Part shown: positions 36,038-48,831 of the stretch, piece by piece
How positions within the stretch are numbered: position 1 is the first letter of the stretch
Layout of the letters: the number at the start of each line of letters is the position of its first letter
From: Sipunculus nudus
Lineage: Eukaryota > Annelida > Sipuncula > Golfingiida > Sipunculidae
Length of the DNA: 64,000 nucleotides
Direction of reading: 5' to 3'
Assembly: GCA_026874595.1 (NCBI GenBank)
Contig: CM049317.1
Location: forward strand, 28,523,401 to 28,587,400
Translations under genes and position numbers: made by a program
The notes under the pieces: generated by a model
Database searches by the model: none
Seen by the model: the letters and a program-made list of their open reading frames with translations, nothing else
Told to the model about the DNA's origin: nothing

Positions 36038-36348
36038 GGGTGGGTCTATGTATATGTCATTCATGCAGAACATCAAAAACAAAAACTTCAACTGCACAAA
36101 TAAAAATATATTTTATTTTGTTAGTTAACTTCTTTATTAAGACTATTCTTTCCGTATTCTTTCCGGTTTGAACAATCTAACTTTTAATGTTTTCACATAC
36201 CTGGAATCATTTTTGTTAAATTATAATTTTACTTTCCTTGACCTAGAGGGGTAGTATTATTTCTTTTGACAGGGTAATAATGCAAATAATGTTTGAACGT
36301 GACATTTAGTTACCAAAGTCACAAAGACGGTGCTGATAGGAGTTTTCG
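34410..36348. other. Intergenic
   Basis: No plus-strand exon supported. A minus-strand leader-like reading frame (35375-35662) is listed separately. A (CA)n/(TA)n tract lies near 35993-36036. Confidence 0.45.
35375..35662 (-). CDS. Possible small secreted protein, 95 residues
   Basis: The minus-strand frame starts MSCVYILTFLMATLSKIAGE, which resembles a signal peptide with cleavage after a small residue. It continues TCQRAGFNN..LPMQQCNCIFHWVF to a stop, with four cysteines in all. No family was recognised and it has no clear splice sites. It could be chance or a single-exon gene. Confidence 0.25.
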   Translation of the reverse strand: MSCVYILTFLMATLSKIAGETCQRAGFNNNLSLVVLPMQQCNCIFHWVFIPGYFLFRHRTIFEEMLKLQNVHNASAVLYTIGKKITYQLVEPAFS

Positions 36349-36466
36349 ATGATTTATTGTTTATTTCTTCTCCGAAGAGTTTACCTCCTTCTTGCCTCAA
36401 CAATATATGCCTCGGTTTTAGCTACAGCTCCGAAGTGGCCAACTGGTAAATCGTATGATGAAACAG
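36349..36466 (+). CDS. Orphan signal-peptide exon
   Basis: The ATG opens MIYCLFLLRRVYLLLASTIY, then ASVLATAPKWPTGKSYDET, with donor G/GTATTT in phase 1 after 39 codons. The leader and exit phase match the other family first exons. No CTLD exon was found downstream before 40.9 kb. Confidence 0.45.
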
Positions 36467-37468
36467 GTATTTTTATCTTCGAATGCAAAATACAGTATAA
36501 GGTAATACAATGAAAGGATGAATATATTTTGTTTCACATGAACGACAAACGTGAATTTTATGAGTATATTTGTTTAAAGAAATAGTCTCATACCAATAAG
36601 TAATATGTTGAGAGTACTGTATAACTTGGCTGTGACGTGAGGGAGCTACTATAAAGGAAATAACATTAGACATACAAAATACACATAACACATTACAAAA
36701 ATAAGAGGGACTAAACCCTAGCTCCGCTAATATCATACATGATTTATACCAAAACTGTTAAGGCTTGTTCTTACAAAAATATTCCTATCTGGACCAGATG
36801 GAGCTCTGAATAACGGCTCCCTTTTTTTACTCACAGAAGTAAATATCTATATGTAAATTACTAAAGAATGAAGATATAAAATTATATTTTACTGACAAAG
36901 AGAGGATGGAATGTAGAGACGTAGTCTTGATGAGAACAACTACAGACCTTTTTATACACCTTGCAAAAGTGGAACGGATAGAACGAAGTATATAGCCTAG
37001 AGCTGCTTTACGAAGTATTTATGGTTTTACCAGCATGACATGACGGCAATTATTACAATCTTGGCCTTATGGTACATTGAAATTACATTGTTCACAGAAA
37101 GATATAAATAGTCTAGGGCTTAAAACCCAATTTAAACAGAATAGAAGTTACATTACAGAGTGTTATTTATTACACGGCTCAGGTGGCATTTTAGAGTATT
37201 TACAAGAATGTAAACCTTATACGAGCCAACCTTACCTAAGTCATTTTCGGCTGTGTAGGATACGTACTGAGTCATACAAAATTATCTTCCCTCTAAAAGA
37301 GGGTTCCAAGTGACCCCTATACATAAACTTAAAAAAGAGGCTGGAAATATCAGCTGGCCTGTTTCACAGGGAGCGCCAAACCTTGTTTTTGTCATTCAAG
37401 AGGGGTTGTGGTGCTTGACCGACCGCACTATACAGTACACATTGCTGCCTGTGTCGTAAACACGTCCA

Positions 37469-37470
<2 letters not shown>
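36467..37470. other. Non-coding
   Basis: No supportable exon or repeat. Confidence 0.4.
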
Positions 37471-37522
<52 letters not shown>

Positions 37523-37542
37523 ATATATATATACGTCGTATA

Positions 37543-37582
<40 letters not shown>
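37471..37582. repeat. Compound (TA)n microsatellite
   Basis: Two TA runs separated by a short ATACGTCGTATAT palindrome; the second run ends at the TIR transposon insertion site. Confidence 0.95.
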
Positions 37583-37585
<3 letters not shown>

Positions 37586-38515
37586 TAAAACCCCGCTAAC
37601 GCGACAACCTGCACGACCAGGCAAAGTGGTTGTGTTAGCTTGGTGGTCGTGTTAGCGGGATGCTTGTACATTAGTCTATCGATATTTATGCAGGCGATAA
37701 AGAGCGTATTTCAAGTAAATGTTATGTCCACTGTTGTTGTCCCTGTTTAATATAAAATCCACTGAGTGGCTAGTTTTCTTTGAAATCTACCGAGCTGAGT
37801 CTCGGCGGTCTTGGTAAATTCTATCTTCCCCTTGAGCCTGAGCTCTTTAGGTTTTTTACGAGTTGGCATTAAAGTCATTCTTACAACATTGGTCTTTACA
37901 CGAAGATGGTTTAGTGTCGAACACGTAGTAAGAAGAGAATGAACACATCAAATTCTAGGTGTTATTTATATGGTCCCTGCTTGATCATTGAAATGTGATT
38001 TGTCACAGGTTTACTTGACTCAACTGAATGTATGCTTGTGGTGTCAGTTATGTTTGCCAAACTCCTTTTTGAGGAGTATGTTAAATGCTAATCTAACAGC
38101 CGTACTCAACAAACAATGTAACGGTCCATGGAGTCCAATATCCATTGATGAGTAGAGTTTGGCTAACGGGTGAGGCGGCATTATAATCAAGCCTAACTTT
38201 GGCTGGACAGATAAAAGCTAGCTATCCCACGTCCCCGGCTAATTTATCAAGGGGTATTATCTAAGTCCAAGCTAGTCTTTGAGCGTGTCATCTGCTCAAC
38301 AGGCTGTGGTCGCCACTGGTCAGTGGTTGTGATACGGGAGCTCATCTGAAGGTCGAAATAAAAAAAAAAGGTTGTCGTTGGTCGTGATAGCGGGGTGGTC
38401 GTGTTACCGAAGTTTTTATATGATGATTTATATTAGACAATCTGGGACCAAGAAAAGTGGTAGTGTTAGCGGGGTGGTCATGTTAATGGTTTGGTCGTCA
38501 TGCGGGAGTTCACTG
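37583..38515 (+). mobile_element. Non-autonomous TIR DNA transposon (pogo/Tigger-like ends)
   Basis: The left end is CAGTAAAACCCCGCTAACGC; the right end, read in reverse complement, is CAGTGAACTCCCGCATGACG. Both are flanked by TA (37581-37582 and 38516-38517), the target-site duplication of the Tc1/mariner/pogo group. GTTAGCGGG-like subterminal blocks recur near both ends. No transposase frame is visible in the ~933 bp, so it would depend on a partner in trans. Family assignment rests on terminal sequence style only. Confidence 0.75.
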
Positions 38516-38517
38516 TA

Positions 38518-40921
38518 TATTTGTTATGTAGAATAAACACAGCTTCGTCTGTGGATCCTTATTACATGTTATTTAATTAACATGTCTAAACGAGTAAATG
38601 GGCTGTGTCCGTGAACCATAAATTCAATTTGTGAATCAAGTTTATGTGAACGTTTGCTGAAACTGTTGCAATTTATGTTTTTTAGCTTTATTTTCTTAAA
38701 CGCATGCATAATTCATGAACTGATATATTTAACTTGTATCGCATTCAAAAACCTTCCCATGCCTTGCCCAAAATGAGTTTTGTTTATTATTGATTACAGG
38801 AAATAATATGAAAAATAAATATATATTTTTAAATAATAATTAAATTATTAAATGATATTTAAATACTTTACAACTAAGAAGAAAATTCACTGTAATGATA
38901 AATGTCCTTTTTTGATCATTATGTATTGGAACAATAATTTATATATGGAATGTAACTGTGAGAGATCAAATGAGCACCACACATTACCTCCTTGTTGTCT
39001 GAACCATATTCCTCCGGATTCCCCAAGCTACATATCCAACTGATCCAACTGATATAGCGGTTGAAGAAAACGCTTTTCTTTAAATTCACCATGCTATAAG
39101 TTATTACGCAACAAAAGGATCAATATATCTTGTTCCGTATAAATGGTATTATGCATGTTATCATTTATGTAAAATAAATATATTTTATCTAAATTAAATC
39201 GCCTCATACACAAAAATTAATAATCATTATGACAAATGAATGTGTGTGACGTACTTCATGTGTTAACTTCATAGACGGTAACAGTTGTGGGTATGTATCA
39301 TATACAATGTTTCCCCAGAGTCGGAAGGTTAGATTGGTTGGATTGGTCTTCTTGGGGTTAATGAATCAGCAGTAAGAAGTCAAGGTATGGTTTTGAAAGA
39401 ATTCGGAAAATCGAGAGTATATCGTCAATCAATTAAAGAAGACACCCTTGTGTGCGACAGAAAAATGAGTAATCAAAACCAACCCTCAGGCGAGAATTTT
39501 AAGTAGAGATCCGTCGACAGATGCAGTCACACAGTTTCTGACTCTACAAATATGACGGAGAACGATACCGGGTTTGAAACGAAGAAGAGTGCATTTATCT
39601 CAACAAGCCTGACAGATATACGAACCCGTGACCAACGCGGATTCCTATATACTCGAGCCGGAGACATTGGTCTATCAATGAAACAAACAGGATAGTTAAA
39701 AACACAGCTGACATAACAAATGAAAGACCTGTAACTTGGCTAGTGTCCAGTCTCACTGACGAGAACACGAAGGACCCTGGCAGTAGGACCTATGGAAATA
39801 GGTGGTCACGGAATGCACGAAACCCCCACATGGCTCCCTCTATGGACTTTCTGTTACAGATTTTAAGCACAAAAGAGGGAAAGTGTCCCGTTGCAGCAAA
39901 TATTAGAATTATTAATTTTGTAGCTTAATTTACATCATTAGAGAATTAAAATATGGGTCAATGATGTAGATATCCTATTAGATAGATATCCGCTATCCAG
40001 ATGTCTATAACCAACGTGCTAGATGTTCAATTACCCATGAACTGTTTTTAGTTATCAAATAACCAGTTAGCCGTGACCTAGATATTCTGTAATAGGATAT
40101 GCGCCACTGTGATAAGATATTCAATACCGAGAGACTCGTCAACCAGGTAACGGCTTATAAGACTTCAGAATACCTCACCAAAATGTGCATTGGCCCTTTA
40201 TCTGCTGTGTGATATCCTCTTACACAGATACCCTTTTTAAACGTTTCGTAAATAAATGGCCATGTATGATTATTATCACCAAATCAACTTTTCAGAAGCT
40301 AGCTGGAGTGAAGAGGTTTTCATGACAACGTTTATCGCGAAGGAAAACGGTCGCCAGTAATTCCAGGTGATTCCAGGTGACGCACAAAGGTAAATCTTAG
40401 TAATAAGATGACGCTTTATCCAAGGATACAAATACATTTATATATAGATGTACATCTTGGGGAGTAGCCAGACAAGCAGAGAAGGGAACATGAAGTTGAC
40501 CAGCTTAAAGCCATATCGGTTAGTTGTCAGATGTACTTGCGGTCTCGATCTTTTTTACTCAGGCGGTAAAGGTCGCTTGCAACATTTGATGTGTTATTGC
40601 CATTAACTCATATAATACTCCTTGCACTTCCCATATTATTTATCGGGACAACAAGTGAAAAAAAAACCCTTGACTGGATACAAAAAAATACCTATAAATT
40701 CCAGGAAGCTTACCATACATATTTATGTACGCATATAGTCTCAAACAATTACATCTAATAGATTGGGCCTGCGATTCCGTTATAATAAGGCCTAAGAGAA
40801 CATTACTTATTGATTTAGTGATTATCTTTTGGATTAGCTCATTCGCCTTTTAAGGATTTGTATATAATTCTGACTTGTTCCTTTGTAATTGGCCCCTTGG
40901 CTGAGACACTGTGTGTAAATC
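38518..40921. other. Intergenic
   Basis: No supportable exon. A cysteine-rich 63-codon frame at 38852-39043 lacks family resemblance. A region at 39950-40190 contains short related ATCC/GATAT blocks only. Confidence 0.4.
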
Positions 40922-41009
40922 ATGATGTTTGGAGCTACCTTGGTCCTGTTTCTGTGTTACCAATGTGTCAACTGTTACACAACACGAGATTATTCACAAC
41001 AACATAATG
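40922..41009 (+). CDS. Signal-peptide exon of a third locus (C)
   Basis: The ATG opens MMFGATLVLFLCYQCVNCYT then TRDYSQQHN, a good leader with phase-1 exit at G/GTTTGT (weak donor) after 29 codons. This is the same length and phase as the exon at 3387. Confidence 0.5.
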
Positions 41010-41209
41010 GTTTGTGTTCTGTTCATGTGTTCAATATATACATATTTTAAGCCTTTTGTCAACTGGTAGTATTGTCCAACAATTGAAAAAAATTGTCAGC
41101 TTGTTTAAACATATCGACAGAAACATACTCACATTCACCAACACAATCATGTTTATTTCTTAATATTACGGCGCTTCTGTGAGTACAACTCTAATGAACC
41201 ATGGCCCAG

Positions 41210-41263
41210 GATCTGACGGGGTATCTACACCAAACCAACCGCGATTTGGCAATATGAAGACCA
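41210..41263 (+). CDS. Locus C: candidate small linker exon
   Basis: Acceptor GCCCAG, strong donor A/GTAAGA, phase 1 both ends, 54 nt: SDGVSTPNQPRFGNMKT. It splices in frame to the leader at 40922 and resembles the stalk exons in length and polarity. Confidence 0.35.
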
Positions 41264-42730
41264 GTAAGAGATATGTTATGCCTTCATTTTTTTCTTATAT
41301 CGACCGTGATTAGGAGCGATAAAGTAATGTAAGAACAAATACCAAAATTAGGTATCAATAAATTAGGTAACAATAGATGGCACCATGATGCTCATAAGCA
41401 TAAAACAATGAGTGGAAGATTGTTCAAATGTGAGAAGTGCATGGTTTGTGAAAATACTTTAACCCCGAGATGACAAGCACTATAACTTAAAATAAGCTAT
41501 GCCCTAACAGCGTATATATGCGAAATTTGAAACTTTTCTGTGGGGTTTGAGACCCAAAAACAAGAAATAACTTTTTGAGATCTCAAAGTTAGTTCTGGAT
41601 CATGGACACTGTTCATACATTGGAGTAAGTGTAACTTACTGCCAACCTGAATTATAAAAGTGCGATATCCATGTTTTAATGTAAAATGTTCGAATAAATG
41701 AGGTTTCCTGGTCATATCCTTTCCTTGGACTGTTACATGAAAGCGTTCTGGGATATCCTTGCTCACGCTCATTAAGGTATGATGTTTCGCTTTAGATAAA
41801 CAATGTGGGTCCTAGTCCACAAAATTAGTCCACGCCTGTTAGTAAGGCTTATTTGTATTTTCAATTATTCTGGGGGAAAATAAATAGGACCCTGTAGCAA
41901 ACAAGTTTGGTGTACATTCCATTATTATATTTACTAAGCTTGAGCTGCCAACTCATAATACCCAATTTTCCCGCAAAATGTAAACTTGAACTATCTCTGC
42001 CATTTATATCAGCTTCCAGCTGTTATTATAATAGTTCAACTCACATAATCCTGTAATGTGTTACCAAATGACCGATAACCTTATACATAACTAATTCTTA
42101 TATACACATTTTATGAGGCGGAAGTCACAAATCCTCCGTTCGGATCATGTGTTTATGAAACGTCAATTTACCTCATACCGACCTTTTAGCATTACATATA
42201 AAATAACTTTAAGCCGCCATAGCTGATAAAGATGTTGGGTCCCATTAAAATGTATAATAAGTTTTATCAATGCTAGCTAACTAATTTATTCATTTAAGGA
42301 TCAAAGCCGCTCATATAAATATATATATATATTTATATATATGTGTGTGTGTGTATGGTTTGTAATTGGCGGGGTTTAATGTTTCCGTAACTCCGATGCA
42401 TATAAAGCGATAGTTTGTAATTGAATGGTTTACCTAACGACCTCTGTTAGAATTCTTGGTGTAAATTTTGACTTTGCAGTGAAGCTTGATGATCTTATTA
42501 AACCATTTATTGGGTAGAATATGCTCAAATTCTGAAAACTGAATGTTTGGACAAATACGAATGAGGCTTCAAAGTCCTGATGACCAGATTTGTGACATGA
42601 AATGTCTGTTACATACTGTTACAAATCACAATGATTAAGTCTCTGAAATACAGGGGCATATCTCATTGCAACGACATCTGGTCGGTTCTGAGTGTACCCG
42701 TGAAGAAATTTCATTGTTTACCTGTGTTGT
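41264..42730. other. Non-coding
   Basis: No exon supported. A (TA)n(TG)n tract is at about 42316-42355. Confidence 0.4.
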
Positions 42731-43136
42731 TATCTTACTTTCACATAATGCAATAATATTCGCCTAGTAAACATGACGAAAATATTCTTTTTCTGCATTC
42801 GTGGTGTCTGTTTCACATTTTATGAGCAATGAACACTAAAATAAGTTAATTGTTCTGAGTAAATGTTACATTCTTAACAATGAACACTAAAATCGTAGTA
42901 TATTATGAGTTAACGATATATTTACTTTATCTTTATCTTACTTTCACATAATGCAATACTATTCCCCTAGTAAATATGACGAAAATATTCTTTTTCTGCT
43001 TTCGTGGTGTCTGTTAAACATTTTATGAGCAATGAACACTAAAACAAGTTAAATGTTCTGAGTAAATGTTATATTCTTAACAATGAACACTAAAATCGTA
43101 GTATATTATGAGTTAACGATATATTTACATTAACTG
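42731..43136. repeat. 203 bp tandem duplication
   Basis: The segment starting CTTACTTTCACATAATGCAA at 42734 repeats at 42937 with few differences. Each unit itself contains two CAATGAACACTAAAA blocks. Confidence 0.9.
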
Positions 43137-43193
43137 ATAACATGTTTGGTGTAGTTCCATCTATCAAATTTTAAAATACTTTCTGAGGTGCTT

Positions 43194-43455
43194 AATCCTC
43201 TATCTGACCTTTATAAACTAAAGGTAATTCTTTTGAGCTTTTATAAAAAAATAGGCAAGAAAACGTCGGTATCACCGCACAGTCTGCTAGTTACGTTTAT
43301 ATTAACGTGATTATAAAATGTTGGGCCAACAAAAATAATCAAAACAATAAAACACGGGCATCTGGCGGCAAGTCAAATAAGTCCGAGCTTTGTAAATGGC
43401 GTATTGCAAAATCTAAGTATTACACCTTTGCATATATGCAACCTACAGCCTAAGG
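43194..43455 (+). repeat. Degraded third copy of the receptor's last intron
   Basis: Matches 24545-24775 (A) and about 33588-33842 (B), sharing TATCTGACCTTTATAAACTA and, further on, CTGGCGGCAAGTC-like and GCAACCTACnGC blocks. Confidence 0.8.
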
Positions 43456-44367
43456 TTACGTATAATAAAATTATTAACAATAATAAAAAAAATAATAAAA
43501 TAGTAGTACACAAAAAGATAAAAACATAATTTTTATTTGATATATCTCCTCATATTGTGTTTTTCCCACTGAATGCTTGGTCAGTTATATTTTTAATGAT
43601 ATGTTTGTTACATAACTAACATAACTATAATGTGTTCGTCGGGTATTGATTGACTGGATTATTTCTCAATTTGCTTTGTGCAAAAATCTCACTTTACAAC
43701 CACTTCAGAGTGCATGGTCATAAAATCACCAATGCTAACTGAATAAAGTATCATTCACAAAGTGATTCCAAGGAACAGTAAAAAATATAATAATGGGAGT
43801 TTCATTCCTGAGAGTTCTAATTTACAATCCTATTCAATCCTATAGTGCATGTCTGTCACACTACACAAATTCAAGTAAATGCTGAATTGATGGTTATAAA
43901 AAGTTCATATGGAGTCCATTCCCTTGTAACAATTAATAACAAATAAGTATTTTAAAGTCATGACAAAGTTAAACCTATTAAAGAAATCTTATTTTGTAAA
44001 TGAAGTGTGTGTTAATTTTGGGTGTTAACGACCCAATTCACCCCGCCAGACAATGCACTCACACCTGTATAATATAATGCGTATTAACAGAACAAAAAAA
44101 AATAATAGACTGTGGACGCCACGAAGGTGTATCTAATTGTTTATATATTTTTAAGCAGGGACGTAGAAGACGTATGTCAAATAATACTTATCTGTAAAAT
44201 TAAGTTATCCATAACGTCATTCACATAAGGTACGCCTTCACGGATTTAATATTAATATCAGAGATTAATTTTTGCCTTCTCACTGAATCAAAGTTATTAT
44301 AAATTTTATAAACCCATTACAATATTATGAACAACTTTCAAATTCTTATTTCCTTTCATTCCTTTAG
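43456..44367. other. Non-coding
   Basis: AT-rich, no exon or element recognised. Confidence 0.45.
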
Positions 44368-44424
44368 ATCCAAGTTGCGAAGCTGATCATTATGAGTGGA
44401 TTCTGTACTTGACAGGGGCAAGTG
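44368..44424 (+). CDS. Locus C: candidate 57 nt exon
   Basis: Acceptor CCTTTAG, donor G/GTGCGT, phase 1 both ends: DPSCEADHYEWILYLTGAS. It fits the family phase pattern but has no recognisable domain. Confidence 0.3.
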
Positions 44425-46110
44425 GTGCGTGTCCTCTTAAACCTTTTTAATACGCAAACAAGGACCTCGAATCCATGCAATAGTTAAATGTTGACTGGTG
44501 CATTGGTCCTTTATATCTCAAACGACGATCCAGTTTAGTGTGCAGTGTATCTTGTTAACTCGTTTCACAATTTAATTACATATGTTCAAAACATCCTATT
44601 TTAAAGTAACTTCGTTGGCAGTAGAAAAAGTTACAAACCTATATTTAAGTTCTTTATCGAAACAAGCTTTAATTATAAAGCTTTTAATATGCAGCAATAA
44701 ACGTCGATTCTTTAAATTTATTTTGTTTTAGATATGAAGTTCTCTATTTAAAAAAAAAATCAACGAGTATTGTGTAATCAGTATCTCTTGCTCAGATTGC
44801 TTCACATTCAACGCAAATTACATTTTCAAAGCATTGCCAATCAAATCCAAGCAACGTATGCAACAGTACACAAAGTTGCCTACCTATTATTAAGTTTCTT
44901 ATCATGGTATTCTGATATTTACCAACATTTGAAGTATTATTCGTGCACGAATCTTCAAGTATAGTTCTCAATCAATAGATTCCGAATCATACGAAAATGA
45001 AACATTATAAATAAAAACCGTTTTTCACTCAAGACCTGTAAAATGCGTCCTAAAGGAAATATAAACCAGAATTTTGTAAAAAATTTTGGAATGATTATTT
45101 GACTCTCAACGAAACAACAAAGCACAGAAAAGTTTTCAGTATTACCCAAAATATATCTATTGTGGAATCCTGTAGTTCAACAAAATTTAAAAAAATCAAA
45201 CCATAAATGTGAGTTGACTTATTAAAAGTATTAGTAAGCATGCAGATATATGTGTTTTCGAGGTATTTTCATTAAAGATCATGACAGGTTCAATTTGAAT
45301 AAATTATCGATATTGTATATTGCTATTTTGGTCGCACTACAAAACAAAAGATTCACTTCTACTTTTTAGTTTTCTTCAGTGGTGTCGTTTTCGTGGGAAC
45401 TCTTATGGATGGCCTTAAGCAGGCCTGTTGCATTAGGTATGTCATGCATTCCTAAAATAGATCCTTTCGAAATCTACTACCTGAGCCAGAACGATAAGGG
45501 TTTGAACAAGCGCTGATTTAGGTTTTACTTTAATTCTTTGATTTAATAAATGTATAAAATGTTAAATATTCTCTTACTTAATAAGAGATTCCCTACGCAA
45601 TGAGATATGCATAATAATCGAATTTATTTAATTTCATTATTCAAATAACAGTTGTTCATTTATAGTAAGTCAGTACTGAGAAAAACTTTCATGACGTGGA
45701 AACGCATTAAAACTTTCACTTGCGTTTTGACTATTGTTTTACCAAATGGTGTGGTTATTCAACAATCAGCACGAATAATATGTTCTTTATAATTATCATG
45801 TAACTCATGCCGAAGCGTTAATTAGAGGAATGCTATTCATTTAAAAGATCTCGAAGGTAATAAGACCAATAAACACCAATTCTTACAGCTTTCTTTGTGA
45901 ATACTACTCAAAGACATAGGGAGTTGTAAGCAAAGTTCTTGATACATAATATTTAGATTTTGTGTAAAATGTTTACATTAACTGCCATATCTTTCTATAT
46001 ATACGGAATGAAAATCGACCAGATATTGCAGTCTACATTTTACAGTTATAACTGGGAAATTCTTATATTATCTTTATATATTACATATTACACATGGCAT
46101 GTCATTCAAG
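44425..46110. other. Non-coding apart from the weak exon at 45380
   Basis: AT-rich intron-like sequence; no other exon supported. Confidence 0.4.
45380..45436 (+). CDS. Locus C: weak candidate 57 nt exon
   Basis: Acceptor TCTTCAG, donor AG/GTATGT. It is open in phase 1 (VVSFSWELLWMALSRPVAL), and in phase 2 as a hydrophobic peptide ending ACCIR. It might be a degraded membrane exon. The frame cannot be decided. Confidence 0.2.
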
Positions 46111-46167
46111 GTCAAAGCGAAGAAATCTGACAACTCCTCGCTCACCATTAGGAACATGGAGGTGTAG
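46111..46167 (+). CDS. Locus C: candidate terminal tail exon
   Basis: Follows TTCAAG and reads VKAKKSDNSSLTIRNMEV then TAG in phase 0. The end (IRNMEV-stop) is conserved at 25038-25067 in copy A in the corresponding frame. Conservation of frame and stop across the two loci supports coding. The M-E-V terminus resembles a class II PDZ ligand, which is speculative. Confidence 0.4.
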   Translation, partial: VKAKKSDNSSLTIRNMEV

Positions 46168-46653
46168 ACGTTGTGGTTTTATCGACGACGGTGATGCTGA
46201 GACAGCTGTTTCCGGAAGCTGTCAGAGAACCAGTTACTCTGTGATCATCGTTATATCTTAACCAAACAGGGAAAGGTAGACAAGGTATTAGGCGGGTCAG
46301 CAAATGGCTATATAGACCCTGTTCTGTTTATTATATACATGCAAATATTGTATATTTTATACAATGATCCTCCTCCATTGATTTTTACCATTTTGTAACA
46401 TATTAAACACCGTACAGATATTATTATGAGTAGGGGATATTTGGAACTGATAACAGACAAACCCAAAATGATAAAAGACTTTAAGACCGGTAGTTATATT
46501 ATAATAGGTCGTTTGATATACAGATAAAAGTAATTAGTAGGTCGGTATTTAAGTTACCACGTGTTTAAAATGCCTGTTGAATGCATTATGAGAAGAAATA
46601 CATGATCCATGTTCTGTATGAGTTCTCTACCCACTAGAATAAACAGTACACAC

Positions 46654-46730
<77 letters not shown>

Positions 46731-47374
46731 GGATAATGGTCGTGAGCTGGATAATGTGGAAGAAAAAAAACAATGTAGCATGTAAAGTGTAATACATACG
46801 GCTATGTATCCTTTTATAACTTTTGAAAACTGCAGCGGCCATTAGAAGGAATTGACAAAGTTCATCAGCAACACTACATTTATCGGATACACAAGGCACG
46901 AAATGGGCCTTAGCGGTAAATATGCTCGATTATTTACACACAGGGATGCTTTGTTTATAAAAGTTTTTTTGCATTTTTACAGATAGACGATCGAATCTGA
47001 GAATCAGGCATTGATGAAAAAGTGATATAAAAACCTTTTTGTGTATAGTTGTATATCTTTACTGCATTGTCCTGTCCCTAACCCGAATAGTTTGCACCGT
47101 AAGATAACTGATCACTATCGGTTAAAGGGAAGACACATGTGTGATCATTTATGCCTGAACACTTCAAGCTTAAATGAAATAGAGACAGGATATCTTATAA
47201 AGGGGCGCAACAGGCTCACCTGACAATATTTCCAGTACCTTAGGACTATCAAATTTTAAAAATCGTCTTTGCTATACTCACCTTCTGCATACACAAGCTC
47301 CAAATGATTGTATAAAATATTCACTAATTTCAATATAGTATTAGCATAGGAACGATAGGACATGATTTATTTTA
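46168..47374 (+). repeat. 3' flank duplicated with 25068-26245
   Basis: Collinear with the DNA after copy A, including a (TA)n site expanded here (46659-46728). Homology breaks at about 47374 and partly resumes near 47900-47960 (ACATTACGGTC), so about 0.5 kb was inserted here or lost from A. Confidence 0.8.
46659..46728. repeat. (TA)n microsatellite
   Basis: About 70 bp of TA repeats. Confidence 0.95.
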
Positions 47375-48831
47375 CCGGGCTCTTGTGTGTTGTTGATGAC
47401 CGGAGATTTAACTATGCAACCTTCTGGTGACCACTTGCATGTTTCTGATCAAGTGATACATTTAATGTATATTCCTGCATATGGCGAGGCGTGGTGGATT
47501 GGAAGTGCAATGAGTGCTTGGTTCAGGCGACGTCAGTCGTTGGAGACTCTTCGGTGCCCGTAGATATTTATCAAACGGGAACGTTAAGGCACACTTGTTT
47601 TTCTGTCATTGACACAAAATTTAGATTCCCAAGATAAAAGTGAAACCCTCCTGGATTTCAGAACGATTTCTTACAATTTATTCTGATGGAGAGTTTTCTG
47701 ATAAATGATTTAAGTGCGGGGGGGTAGGGGCATTTAATGTTAAGAGCAAATAAGTAATCCTGTATACAGCATATAATAATTGTTATAGTATTTATGATAC
47801 AGTAGCCCTGCCATAGTCAATAGACAGCGCGATCCACTTGGTAACATTCGCACTGAAAGCATGTATGCAGGTAAAACGTACATGGTCCTTCGTTTCTTAT
47901 GATTTATCCCTTTTGTACGAACATTACGGTCCATGGGCCTAATGTAAGTATATTGTAGACATCAAAGAAACGATTTTGTAAAATAAGATCAAGTTTCGTC
48001 TGCCCAAATGTCAGGAGCAGCCAGCAGCATTTTCGTGAACCCGTGTATTGGTTCTCTTGGCCACTGTAAAGTTACCAAAATCCGAATCGTCCTGATCGCT
48101 TCAGCCAGCGGGTACGTGTATTAAATGTATTTTGACTGTGTTGTAGCGCGTTATTTGTACATATGACGCTGACTGGCTGAGCCAGATTTTGTTACATTTT
48201 GTCGAAACAAGCCCATTATGAAGTGCGATGGTTTGATAACCATGCGAGTTACAACGTTGAGTGTCACCCAACTCAACATAGACGAGGGCCTAGAATATTA
48301 AGGCTGATTAAATTGTAAATCCGTAGCCAAATGGGAACCCGCAATAGGCGATGGCCGAATGAACCATGTTGGTTTTGAAAACAACTTTGGGAAAGACAAC
48401 TAATTACTACTGACGTCACTGGGAAAGACCTTAGTTCAGCAAGGCGGTGATGTATTGCGCTAACCGTCCCATAGGTCGAGAAAGATTAGAAAGCCGGCCA
48501 GAGAGCTGTTATTTAGTTACATTATTTGTCGTACCACATTCCATTTAAAAGAAACTGACATAAATGAACTTGACTGACTGGAATGTATGTATCTTGAGCA
48601 CAAATTAACGCCCAGGGTTGATCAGGAAAACTGTACAACTACATATCGAGGCAGGTGGCCAGCCATTAACAGTAGATCACGATGCCCCTGTGTTTTCCAT
48701 GGTAAGAATCTTACTTGAGAAAAATAGAAGTGTCCAAAATAAAATATATTTAAGAATAAAACTCCTCATCGGCTCCTAAGGCTAAAGGGAAAACAAAGGG
48801 ATTAAAGTCGGAAGGTCCTGACTTTTACTAT
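47375..48831. other. Intergenic
   Basis: No gene seen. 47375-47900 is an unrelated insertion relative to the copy A flank. Confidence 0.4.

Noticed and set aside
38852-39043. Cysteine-rich 63-residue frame as a secreted peptide or CTLD exon
   Set aside because: No signal peptide, no splice sites in the family phase and no CTLD pattern.
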